A stretch of DNA of 6,258 bases from Oscillospiraceae bacterium (GCA_017400025.1 JAFQAF010000190.1:1-6258); one strand, 5' to 3'; counted from the stretch's first letter, positions 1-5,822 are shown. Translations and numbers: made by a program. Notes: generated by a model from the sequence alone, not told the origin.

Positions 1-690
1 ATCTCCAACCTGCTGAAAAATGTGGACAGCCTTATCGTTGTTCCAAACGAAAGACTGAAATATGTAACAGAAGAAAAAATCACAATGGTAAACGCTTTCG
101 AAATTGCAGACAGCATTCTGAAACAGGGTGTTGAATCAGTTTCCGAACTTATCAATGACCATTCATTTATGAACCTTGACTTTGCAGACATCCGCACAGT
201 TATGAAGGATGCAGGCTATGCACATATGGGCGTTGGTTCAGCTTCCGGCGAAAACAAAGCCAGCGAAGCAGCACAGATGGCTATTCAGTCACCTCTGCTT
301 GAAACATCTATAGACCAGGCCCGCGGCGTTATCCTTTCCTTTATTTCTTCACCGGATATTGGTCTGGACGAAGTTGACGAAGCTGCCACAATGGTTACAG
401 GCGCAGCAGACCCTGATGCAAACGTTATCTGGGGCATTTCCTTTGACTCCAATATGGTTGACTCCATGAAGGTTACAGTTATCGCCACAGGTTTTGAAAA
501 CGGCGGCGTAAAACAGCCTAAAAAAGAAGAAGTTGTAGAAAAAACATACAAAGAAATCAGCAGCGGTGACGAAGATATCTTCAAATCACCATTTGTAAAC
601 TGGTTCGACAGCCCTAAAGGCTCTATTGCTGAAGACGATGACTATCTGTCAGATGTTATCAGCATCCTCAAGAAAAACAGCAACAAATAA
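1..690 (+). CDS. ftsZ: Cell division protein FtsZ, C-terminal part (5' end outside window)
   Basis: The frame is open from base 1 and encodes 229 residues, so roughly the first 155-165 residues of a usual FtsZ of about 380 are missing, including the GTP-binding GGGTGTG loop. FtsZ is the tubulin-like GTPase that polymerises into the Z ring at midcell and recruits the divisome. Visible hallmarks are LIVVPNERL near the left edge, the T7 synergy loop NLDFAD at fragment residues 58-63 (D60 and D63 match the residues that complete the GTPase site of the neighbouring subunit), GENKASEAA, SPLLETSID, and the end of the globular domain VTVIATGF (to residue 165). An acidic and lysine-rich linker of about 50 residues follows. 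The tail DVISILKKN (218-226) occupies the place of the usual DIPTFLR-type peptide that binds FtsA, SepF and ZapA-class partners, but lacks its proline and phenylalanine. Identification is certain; the tail alignment is my reading. Confidence 0.97.
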   Translation: MSNLLKNVDSLIVVPNERLKYVTEEKITMVNAFEIADSILKQGVESVSELINDHSFMNLDFADIRTVMKDAGYAHMGVGSASGENKASEAAQMAIQSPLLETSIDQARGVILSFISSPDIGLDEVDEAATMVTGAADPDANVIWGISFDSNMVDSMKVTVIATGFENGGVKQPKKEEVVEKTYKEISSGDEDIFKSPFVNWFDSPKGSIAEDDDYLSDVISILKKNSNK

Positions 691-709
691 TTGAATTACT
701 GTACCTGCG

Positions 710-731
710 CCGCACTCTGAAAAAAGTGCGG
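710..731 (+). other. Intercistronic hairpin without U-tract
   Basis: CCGCACT (710-716) can pair with AGTGCGG (725-731) around an 8-nt A-rich loop, 19 nt after the ftsZ stop codon. No run of T follows, so it does not look like an efficient intrinsic terminator. It could protect or mark the 3' end of a processed ftsZ message, or partially attenuate read-through into the DivIVA-like gene. The structure is seen in the sequence; its role is inferred. Confidence 0.45.
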
Positions 732-781
732 TTGCAGTGCATTGTACATCAGCACAGAAAAAGTAATCCAGAGGAATCATC

Positions 782-1570
782 ATGGAAAATATTCTCTTCA
801 GGCAGACCTTCCGCGGTTTTGACCGCCGGCAGGTGCTGGAATACATAGACAATTTATCCGCACAGATGACACAGCAGGCGGATGATTACAGCAATATGCA
901 GAAAGGGCTTGAAACTGAAATTCAGTCCCTTTCGGATCAGTTGTCTGAAAATAAGGAAAATCTTGCCCTTTCACGGGAAATTTCTGCAAAACTGAAGGAA
1001 GAACTGGATTATCTGAAGCAGAACAATGTGGAGCTGAAACGTCAGATAAATTCCTACAGGAACATGATTCTGGAAAAAGACAGGGAAATATCCCGGATAA
1101 AGCAGAATTACAACAAACTGTCTTCCCATAAGGATGACCTTGAAAAGGAAAACGCGCAGTGGAAAGCAAAACAGAACGAAATAGCCTCCTGCATGGTAGA
1201 AGCCAGTGTGCGCGCCAGGGAAATAATAGAGCAGGCCACACGGCAGGCTGAAAAAACCAAGGCAGAATTTGACGCAAATGCAGCCAACCTGATGGACAAG
1301 GTGGCAGACGTGAAATCAGAGATTGCACGCCTTGAAACACAGCTGGAGGAATCTTTTTCCAAACTTTCCACCGCTATGGAAAATATGGACAAAGCCAGCG
1401 CGGTTATAGAAAACCAGGTTATGGAATACCGCACAAAAGTGGATAAAATCGATACTTCTGTACAGTATATCCCTGAAGAAAAAACAGAACTGCCAAAACC
1501 AAAGGCTGCTGTTAAAAAGACACTGACAGACAGCGTTCTGGATACAATCACAAGACTTCTTGAAAAGTAA
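782..1570 (+). CDS. DivIVA-family coiled-coil protein
   Basis: The 262-residue protein starts at ATG 782, preceded by AGAGGA (770-775) with a 6-nt spacer. Residues 9-25 (TFRGFDRRQVLEYIDNL) match the N-terminal DivIVA signature; the F-R pair at 10-11 corresponds to the membrane-inserting tip (F17-R18 in B. subtilis DivIVA, SFRGYDEDEVNEFL). Most of residues 28-225 is charged, heptad-like and free of proline, consistent with long coiled coils. An alanine-rich segment near 138-168 (MVEASVRAREIIEQATRQAE) resembles the second coiled-coil block of DivIVA and GpsB-like proteins. A proline-containing linker (about 229-241) leads to a short predicted amphipathic helix, TLTDSVLDTITRLLEK (247-262). There is no signal peptide or transmembrane segment. 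DivIVA proteins sit at curved membrane at septa and poles and recruit division or wall-synthesis partners; the ftsZ-adjacent position supports a division role. Whether it is the functional DivIVA or a paralogue cannot be told here, so no symbol is given. Confidence 0.88.
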   Translation: MENILFRQTFRGFDRRQVLEYIDNLSAQMTQQADDYSNMQKGLETEIQSLSDQLSENKENLALSREISAKLKEELDYLKQNNVELKRQINSYRNMILEKDREISRIKQNYNKLSSHKDDLEKENAQWKAKQNEIASCMVEASVRAREIIEQATRQAEKTKAEFDANAANLMDKVADVKSEIARLETQLEESFSKLSTAMENMDKASAVIENQVMEYRTKVDKIDTSVQYIPEEKTELPKPKAAVKKTLTDSVLDTITRLLEK

Positions 1571-1575
1571 AGGAG
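1571..1575 (+). promoter_or_regulatory. Ribosome binding site that fixes the thioredoxin start
   Basis: AGGAG directly follows the TAA stop of the DivIVA-like gene. It lies 9 nt before ATG 1585. The in-frame ATG at 1576 abuts it with no spacer and so cannot use it. The later ATG is therefore the start, and the tight spacing suggests the two genes share a message. Confidence 0.8.
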
Positions 1576-1584
1576 ATGTTTTCT

Positions 1585-1893
1585 ATGGCAATCGAAATCA
1601 CAAAAGAAAATTTTGAAGAAGTTGTTCTCAAAAACCAGCTTCCTGTTCTGGTGGATTTCTGGGCAACCTGGTGCGGCCCATGCAAAATGATAGGCCCTAT
1701 CGTAGAAGAAATCGCAGAAGAGCTGGAAGGCAAAGTGGCTGTGGGTAAAATCAATGTGGACAAACAGCCGGAACTGGCAAACAGATACGGCGTTATGAGC
1801 ATTCCTACACTGCTTGTTTTCAAAAACGGTGATATCACAAACAAAAAAATCGGCTATATGCCAAAAGAAAAAATTCTTGAAATGCTTGATTAA
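1585..1893 (+). CDS. trxA: Thioredoxin
   Basis: This 102-residue protein has the usual length of a bacterial thioredoxin and one complete thioredoxin fold. The active-site motif WCGPC is at residues 29-33 (redox cysteines C30 and C33), preceded by the typical PVLVDFWAT strand, with the buried acid D24. The cis-proline is P74 in SIPTLLVF, and the late glycine of the substrate groove is G90. It is a cytoplasmic dithiol-disulfide oxidoreductase that passes electrons from thioredoxin reductase to ribonucleotide reductase, peroxiredoxins and methionine sulfoxide reductases; no signal peptide or membrane anchor is present. The gene begins 14 nt after the DivIVA-like stop codon and ends the ftsZ-linked run. 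No reductase gene (trxB) is visible nearby, so its electron source must be encoded elsewhere. Confidence 0.97.
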   Translation: MAIEITKENFEEVVLKNQLPVLVDFWATWCGPCKMIGPIVEEIAEELEGKVAVGKINVDKQPELANRYGVMSIPTLLVFKNGDITNKKIGYMPKEKILEMLD

Positions 1894-1898
1894 TTCAG

Positions 1899-1928
1899 AA
1901 CAGCGGCTGTAAGGCCGCTGTTTTTTTT
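1899..1928 (+). terminator. Rho-independent terminator after thioredoxin
   Basis: AACAGCGGC (1899-1907) pairs perfectly with GCCGCTGTT (1914-1922) around a 6-nt loop, and eight T residues run from 1921 to 1928. It starts 6 nt after the thioredoxin stop codon and should close the ftsZ-DivIVA-like-trx transcript. Confidence 0.93.
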
Positions 1929-2152
1929 GATGTGTATTCGGTTCTGTGCCGCAAATATGCCGGATGTAATATATCAACTTATCCTGTACGGGCTGTTTTT
2001 CCATAAAATATGCGGTGGTTTATATTTTATAAAGGTAATAATTAAATTGTATTTATTGCTTCCAAATATGAAGAAACTGTTAATTTTTCATTAATTTTAA
2101 CTGCAAAAGGTATCCCGGGGCCATATATCAACAAAAACACAGCCTTTTTTAA
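1929..2152 (+). other. AT-rich intergenic stretch, no gene recognised
   Basis: Between the thioredoxin terminator and the next promoter I see no convincing gene on either strand. The stretch is increasingly AT-rich to the right. It holds a tandem TTAATTTT at 2080-2087 and 2091-2098 (11-bp period), inside a GTTAA/TTAAC pair (2079-2083 and 2097-2101). AAAAGG (2105-2110) can pair with CCTTTT (2143-2148), but the loop is 32 nt. These may be an UP-element-like or protein-binding zone upstream of the glycan promoter. No riboswitch is recognised. Confidence 0.4.
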
Positions 2153-2181
2153 TTGATTATTGGTGTAAAATGTTGTAAAAT
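2153..2181 (+). promoter_or_regulatory. Sigma-A-type promoter of the glycan operon
   Basis: The -35 TTGATT (2153-2158) and -10 TAAAAT (2176-2181) are separated by an optimal 17 nt. The predicted transcription start near 2188 leaves a leader of about 30 nt before ATG 2218. An 8-bp direct repeat TGTAAAAT (2164-2171 and 2174-2181) overlaps the -10 and could be an operator. Confidence 0.7.
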
Positions 2182-2206
2182 TATATAGATTAAATGTGGT
2201 TTTTAC

Positions 2207-2212
2207 AGGAGG
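2207..2212 (+). promoter_or_regulatory. Ribosome binding site that fixes the dehydratase start
   Basis: A consensus AGGAGG lies 5 nt before ATG 2218. The earlier in-frame ATG at 2194 lies upstream of this site, only a few bases after the predicted transcription start, and has no site of its own. The start is therefore 2218. Confidence 0.85.
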
Positions 2213-2217
2213 CTTTT

Positions 2218-4092
2218 ATGCCTAACAATATAAACAGAGTTATTTCAAAATACCGCAGACTGATACTTTTCCTTATGGATTCAGTATTGGTTTGTTTTGC
2301 ATATCTTCTCACCTGGTTTCTTATCAGCGGCCGTGCGGCAATCATGAGCGATTTCCTTTCCCTTATGGTGTCCAGCTGTTTCCTTTTTGTGGCCTGCTAC
2401 AGCATAGTATTTTTTGCTACAGGTATGTATGACAGCCTGTGGCGCTATGCAGAAATAGTGGAATTCTTTCGCTGTGCCGCATCCTGTGTGATTTCGGTTA
2501 TAGCGTTTATTGTGATTTCACTTATGATATTCAAAGAGAGAAGAATCCCGGTTTCTGTATACGGGCGGTCTGCAGCCTTTGCATCCTCACTCACGCTTTA
2601 TGTGCGTCTCACCTACAGAATGTACCGCAATACAAAATTCTTCACCGGCGGCAAAAAGCGCAGCCGTGTACTGATGGTGGGTGCAGGTGATGCCGCCAGC
2701 ACCCTGCTTCACGAACTGCACAAAAACCAATCCCAGGAAATGAATATTATATGCGCCGTTGATGACGATATGAACAAGCAGGGGCGCACAATTATGGGTG
2801 TGGAAATCCTGGGCACAACAGAAGATATTCCGGACCTTGTCGCCACCTGCCAGATAGATTCCATCCTTATCGCCATCCCTACTCTGGACGGCCGGGGCAG
2901 AAGACGTATCATCGATATCTGTTCACAGACAAACTGCAACATCAAAACCCTGCCGGATATTGTTAAAATCATTGCAGACGGCAAGGACTTTGCCTCCAGT
3001 ATCACAGACATCAAGGTCGAAGACCTGCTGGGCCGTGACCCTGTAATCCTTGCTGACGAAGCCACAAAACTGATTAAGGACAAGGTTGTTTTTGTAACCG
3101 GTGGCGGTGGCTCCATAGGCAGTGAACTGTGCAGACAGATAGCCAATATAGGCCCGGCACAGCTGGTTATAATTGATATTTACGAAAACTCTGCATATGC
3201 TATACAGCAGGAGCTTATCAGAAAATACAAGGGCAGTCTGAATATGGAGGTGCGCATTGCATCTGTGCGTGACACCAAGAAAATGGATGACCTTTTCCGG
3301 GAATTCAGACCGAATGTTGTGTTCCACGCTGCTGCCCATAAGCATGTACCTCTTATGGAAGATGCCCCTGAAGAAGCGGTAAAAAACAATGTTTTCGGCA
3401 CTTACAACTGCGCACTCTGTGCAGAAAAATACGGTGCGGAAAAATTTGTGCTTATCTCCACAGACAAAGCCGTAAACCCTACAAACGTTATGGGTACTAC
3501 CAAGCGCATCTGTGAAATGATTGTTCAGAACATTGCCCGGTCCAGTGACGGCACAACTACCTTTGTTGCCGTTCGCTTTGGCAACGTGCTGGGCTCAAAT
3601 GGTTCAGTTGTGCCTCTTTTCAAGGACCAGCTGGCAGAAGGCGGCCCTCTCACAGTTACACATCCGGAGGTTGTCCGCTACTTTATGACTATTCCGGAAG
3701 CTGTAAGCCTTGTGCTGGAAGCCGGCGCTATGAGCGAAAAATCCGGTGAGATATTTGTTCTGGATATGGGTGAACCGGTGAAAATCGTTACCCTGGCAGA
3801 AAATATTATCAAACTGTCCGGTGCTATCCCTTACAAGGATATAGATATTGTTTTCACAGGCCTGCGCCCGGGCGAAAAAATGTATGAAGAACTGCTGCAG
3901 GACGAAGAAGGCGTAAGAAAAACAGCCAACAGTAAAATTTTTATCGGTTCTCCGCTTAAAATGGACGCTGACCGCTTCTTTACTGACCTGCTGGAGCTCA
4001 AAGGCTATGCCTATGAAAACGACAGGGAAAACCTGATGAAAAAACTGCAGGCGATGGTGCCTACATTCAAACACGAAGTAATAGAATATTGA
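2218..4092 (+). CDS. Membrane-bound NDP-sugar 4,6-dehydratase (CapD/PglF/WbpM type)
   Basis: The 624-residue protein is in the usual length range of long-form nucleotide-sugar dehydratases. Four hydrophobic segments (about 15-36, 46-68, 84-105 and 112-130) anchor it, with the family motif GMYDSLWRYA between the second and third. A first Rossmann domain follows with VGAGDA (154-159), then the catalytic SDR domain with the NAD(P) loop TGGGGSIG (294-301), HAAAHKHVP (370-378), STDKAVNPTNVMGTTKR (414-430) and LRPGEK (549-554). D416 and K417 match the catalytic Asp-Lys pair. M425 stands where short SDRs have tyrosine, with K429 kept, as is known for the large WbpM and PglF enzymes. The expected reaction is UDP-GlcNAc, or a related UDP-sugar, to the 4-keto-6-deoxy product at the cytoplasmic face. 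This begins bacillosamine-, QuiNAc- or FucNAc-type sugars; the exact substrate and stereochemistry cannot be read here. The phosphoglycosyl transferase gene follows at once. Confidence 0.93.
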   Translation: MPNNINRVISKYRRLILFLMDSVLVCFAYLLTWFLISGRAAIMSDFLSLMVSSCFLFVACYSIVFFATGMYDSLWRYAEIVEFFRCAASCVISVIAFIVISLMIFKERRIPVSVYGRSAAFASSLTLYVRLTYRMYRNTKFFTGGKKRSRVLMVGAGDAASTLLHELHKNQSQEMNIICAVDDDMNKQGRTIMGVEILGTTEDIPDLVATCQIDSILIAIPTLDGRGRRRIIDICSQTNCNIKTLPDIVKIIADGKDFASSITDIKVEDLLGRDPVILADEATKLIKDKVVFVTGGGGSIGSELCRQIANIGPAQLVIIDIYENSAYAIQQELIRKYKGSLNMEVRIASVRDTKKMDDLFREFRPNVVFHAAAHKHVPLMEDAPEEAVKNNVFGTYNCALCAEKYGAEKFVLISTDKAVNPTNVMGTTKRICEMIVQNIARSSDGTTTFVAVRFGNVLGSNGSVVPLFKDQLAEGGPLTVTHPEVVRYFMTIPEAVSLVLEAGAMSEKSGEIFVLDMGEPVKIVTLAENIIKLSGAIPYKDIDIVFTGLRPGEKMYEELLQDEEGVRKTANSKIFIGSPLKMDADRFFTDLLELKGYAYENDRENLMKKLQAMVPTFKHEVIEY

Positions 4093-4103
4093 CAGAGACA
4101 ACT

Positions 4104-4694
4104 ATGTATAAAAACTTTTTTAAACGATTTATAGATATTTTGCTTTCAGCTGCCGGCCTGCTGGTGCTTTCACCTGTGCTGTTGGTAATTGCAGTGCTGA
4201 TAAAAGCGGACTCCAAAGGCCCTGTTCTCTTTAAACAGAAACGTGTGGCAAAAGGCAAGGAGCATTTCCAGATACTGAAATTCCGCACAATGTATGCAGA
4301 TGTGCCCAAGGATGTGCCTACACACCTTCTTGCAGACCCCGAAAGCAAAATCACAAAAATCGGCAGATTTTTAAGAAAATCCAGCCTTGACGAACTGCCG
4401 CAGATTTGGAATATCCTTGTGGGTGAAATGAGTATTATCGGCCCGCGCCCTGCACTGTGGAATCAGTTTGACCTTATTGCAGAACGTGACAAATACGGCG
4501 CAAACGATGTGCGCCCCGGCCTTACAGGTCTGGCACAGATTATGGGCCGTGATGAGCTGCCTATTGATGTAAAGGCAAAATATGACGGCGACTATGCACA
4601 GAATATCACCTTTGCCAACGATGTGAAGATTTTCTTCGGCACTATCACCAGCGTGCTGGGTGCAAAAGGCGTAAAGGAAGGAAAACAGGAATAA
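4104..4694 (+). CDS. Undecaprenyl-phosphate sugar phosphotransferase (PglC-like bacterial sugar transferase)
   Basis: The protein of 196 residues is the short, one-domain form of the bacterial sugar transferase family (monotopic phosphoglycosyl transferase). It moves a sugar phosphate from a UDP-sugar to undecaprenyl phosphate on the cytoplasmic side, starting a lipid-linked glycan. The basic start KNFFKRFID leads into one hydrophobic helix (about 9-33) holding the S23-P24 kink that makes PglC a re-entrant membrane helix. KFRTMYAD (59-66), SSLDELPQ with the catalytic D96-E97 pair, IIGPRPA (111-117), RPGLTGLAQI and GRDELPI are all family signatures. It starts 11 nt after the dehydratase stop and is likely translationally coupled. 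I chose ATG 4104 because AGAG (4094-4097) lies 6 nt before it and the helix then begins as in PglC; a TTG at 4089 overlapping the upstream stop is possible but has no better site. Sugar specificity is unknown. Confidence 0.93.
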   Translation: MYKNFFKRFIDILLSAAGLLVLSPVLLVIAVLIKADSKGPVLFKQKRVAKGKEHFQILKFRTMYADVPKDVPTHLLADPESKITKIGRFLRKSSLDELPQIWNILVGEMSIIGPRPALWNQFDLIAERDKYGANDVRPGLTGLAQIMGRDELPIDVKAKYDGDYAQNITFANDVKIFFGTITSVLGAKGVKEGKQE

Positions 4695-4700
4695 AAAATT

Positions 4701-4727
4701 ACAGACACCCCAGGGTGTCTGTTTTTT
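4701..4727 (+). terminator. Rho-independent terminator of the glycan operon
   Basis: ACAGACACC (4701-4709) pairs perfectly with GGTGTCTGT (4714-4722) around the loop CCAG, followed by a T run to 4727. It begins 6 nt after the sugar transferase stop. A-rich sequence on the left flank may also let it stop minus-strand transcripts. Confidence 0.93.
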
Positions 4728-4773
4728 ATATATAAATACAATTTCTCTTGTGCGTACCGTGATGCACAGAAAT

Positions 4774-4803
4774 AAAAAAGACGGCAGGGAACTGCCGTCT
4801 TTT
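4774..4803 (-). terminator. Rho-independent terminator of the DUF362 gene
   Basis: GACGGCAG (4780-4787) pairs with CTGCCGTC (4792-4799) around a 4-nt loop. Read on the minus strand, a run of six T (4779-4774) follows the stem, about 31 nt after the DUF362 stop codon. The plus-strand side carries TTTT (4800-4803), so it may work weakly in both directions between these convergent genes. Confidence 0.9.
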
Positions 4804-4834
4804 GTGTTTATACTTGGGTTTTACCGGAGAGTGA

Positions 4835-5704
4835 TTATTCCACTTCAATCAGTTCATACTCTCTGCTGCCAAAGCCCAGTGCTGCAGCTGCTTCGATTGT
4901 ATAAACGCCTCTTCTGCTTTCAATTCTTTCCAGCAGGTGTGCCTGGCCCGGGTCATCAGTTGCGGCATAAACCAGGTCTATACATGCCTGGTCGATAGCG
5001 ATAGGGTCTGTGGAAACAAGGATACCTATGTCTTCCATACAAGGGTCTTCCGGATGTGCCACACAGTCACAGTCAACAGACATATTTTTCATTACGTTGA
5101 TATATGCTGCATTTTCACCGAAATATTCTACAACACTGCCTGCGGCATCTGCCATAGCTTCCAGGAATTTTGTTCTTTCCTGTGTCCAGATTTTTTCCGG
5201 TTCGCCTGCGCCGTGGATGTATGCCTTGCCGTAGGAAGAACCTATGCCGATAGACAGCTGCTTCAGTGCACCGCCGTAACCGCCCATAGGGTGGCCTTTA
5301 AAGTGGCTCAGCACCAGCAGGCTGTCGTATTTTGCCAGATTTTTGCCCACATAGTTTTTGTCTATCTGTTTGTGGTTTTTCACTTCCAGCACCATGTCAG
5401 GGCCTTCTGCGTCCAGCAGGTCCACGTCATACATTTCGCTCCAGCCGTGGTATTTGAACAGTTCCAGATGTTTTTCTGTGGTGTCACGTTCGCCGGCGTA
5501 TGCTGTGTTGCATTCTACGATTGTGCCGCCCACTTCATCAATCAGCGGTTTCCAGAAATCCGGTCCAAGGAAGTTGTGGTTGCCTTTTTCGCCGCTGTGT
5601 ACCTTCAGCGCTACTTTGCCCGGCAGTTCTTTGCCAAGAAGTTTATACAGTTCCAGCATTTTTTCAGGTGTAATAGTTCTGCTGAAATATACTTTAGGTT
5701 TCAT
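4835..5704 (-). CDS. DUF362 domain protein without ferredoxin insert
   Basis: This 289-residue protein resembles the DUF362 family, whose biochemical role is not established. Matching stretches are ALKVHSGEKGNHN (32-44), the segment near VECNTAYAGERDTTEKHL (63-80), LSHFKGHPMGGYGGALKQLS (132-151) and the DIGILVSTDPIAIDQAC block (225-241). Many family members carry a CxxCxxCxxxCP ferredoxin cluster; none is present here. Only five cysteines exist (C65, C212, C214, C222, C241), three of them in VDCDCVAHPEDPC (210-222), which together with H134, H138 and H217 could bind a metal (inference). No signal peptide or membrane segment is seen, so it is likely cytoplasmic. The start is ATG 5704, with AAAGGAG (5717-5711) 6 nt upstream. 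It is a single-gene unit with its own promoter and terminator, convergent with the glycan operon and divergent from the BlaI-like gene. A redox or ligand-induced role fits the promoter but is unproven. Confidence 0.85.
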   Translation of the reverse strand: MKPKVYFSRTITPEKMLELYKLLGKELPGKVALKVHSGEKGNHNFLGPDFWKPLIDEVGGTIVECNTAYAGERDTTEKHLELFKYHGWSEMYDVDLLDAEGPDMVLEVKNHKQIDKNYVGKNLAKYDSLLVLSHFKGHPMGGYGGALKQLSIGIGSSYGKAYIHGAGEPEKIWTQERTKFLEAMADAAGSVVEYFGENAAYINVMKNMSVDCDCVAHPEDPCMEDIGILVSTDPIAIDQACIDLVYAATDDPGQAHLLERIESRRGVYTIEAAAALGFGSREYELIEVE

Positions 5705-5748
5705 AATATTCTCCTTTCATATTTTGAACGAAACTTTTACTTATATAT

Positions 5749-5779
5749 ATTGTAACACTAATATATAGTGTCACGTCAA
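5749..5779 (-). promoter_or_regulatory. Candidate MerR-type promoter of the DUF362 gene
   Basis: On the minus strand, -35 TTGACG (5779-5774) and -10 TACAAT (5754-5749) are separated by 19 nt, longer than the 17 nt that RNA polymerase prefers. An inverted repeat, GTAACACTA (5752-5760) and TAGTGTCAC (5766-5774) with one mismatch and a 5-nt centre, fills this spacer. This is the known layout of promoters that MerR-family activators untwist to switch on. The leader to ATG 5704 would be about 38 nt. No MerR-family gene is in the window. The repeat is certain; the regulator class is inference. Confidence 0.6.
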
Positions 5780-5801
5780 GTATAATTTTAAAAATATATT
5801 A

Positions 5802-5811
5802 TACAAATGTC
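5802..5811. promoter_or_regulatory. BlaI-like operator 1 (upstream site)
   Basis: TACAAATGTC matches the BlaI/MecI operator core TACAnnTGTA at all but the last position. It lies 11 nt upstream of the -35 of the BlaI-like gene. With its left flank it is an inverted copy of operator 2 and its flank (13 of 14 positions), and it overlaps a minus-strand TATAAT (5803-5798). Confidence 0.6.
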
Positions 5812-5822
5812 GAAGAAATCTG

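Noticed and set aside
22..690. GTG at 22 as the start of a 222-residue protein
   Set aside because: It is an internal valine codon of ftsZ. The frame is open to base 1 and the upstream residues ISNLLKN continue the FtsZ match.
742..769. Possible promoter TTGTAC-16-TAATCC before the DivIVA-like gene
   Set aside because: Both boxes are poor and the -10 would run up to the ribosome binding site, leaving almost no leader.
1576..1584. Upstream ATG for thioredoxin
   Set aside because: It abuts the AGGAG site with no spacer; ATG 1585 has a workable 9-nt spacer and gives the normal thioredoxin N-terminus.
1108..2004. 298-codon open frame on the minus strand
   Set aside because: It runs antisense across the DivIVA-like gene, thioredoxin and the terminator, and its translation is Phe/Ser/Cys-rich with no family resemblance.
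1930..2094. 54-codon plus-strand frame (MCIRFCAANM...)
   Set aside because: Its ATG lies right at the end of the terminator T-run with no ribosome binding site or promoter before it, and the product resembles nothing I recognise.
2105..2148. AAAAGG/CCTTTT hairpin before the glycan promoter
   Set aside because: Only 6 bp with a 32-nt loop, and upstream of the predicted transcription start, so it is not a leader structure; probably chance in AT-rich DNA.
2194..2217. Earlier ATG for the dehydratase
   Set aside because: It lies before the AGGAGG at 2207-2212 and almost at the predicted transcription start; ATG 2218 is ideally placed.
4750..4998. 82-codon plus-strand frame
   Set aside because: It crosses the DUF362 terminator and the antisense of its 3' end, with no ribosome binding site.
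4937..5755. 272-codon plus-strand frame opposite DUF362
   Set aside because: It is antisense to a well-supported gene with promoter, ribosome site and terminator; its Cys/Phe/Val-rich translation is a codon-bias artefact.
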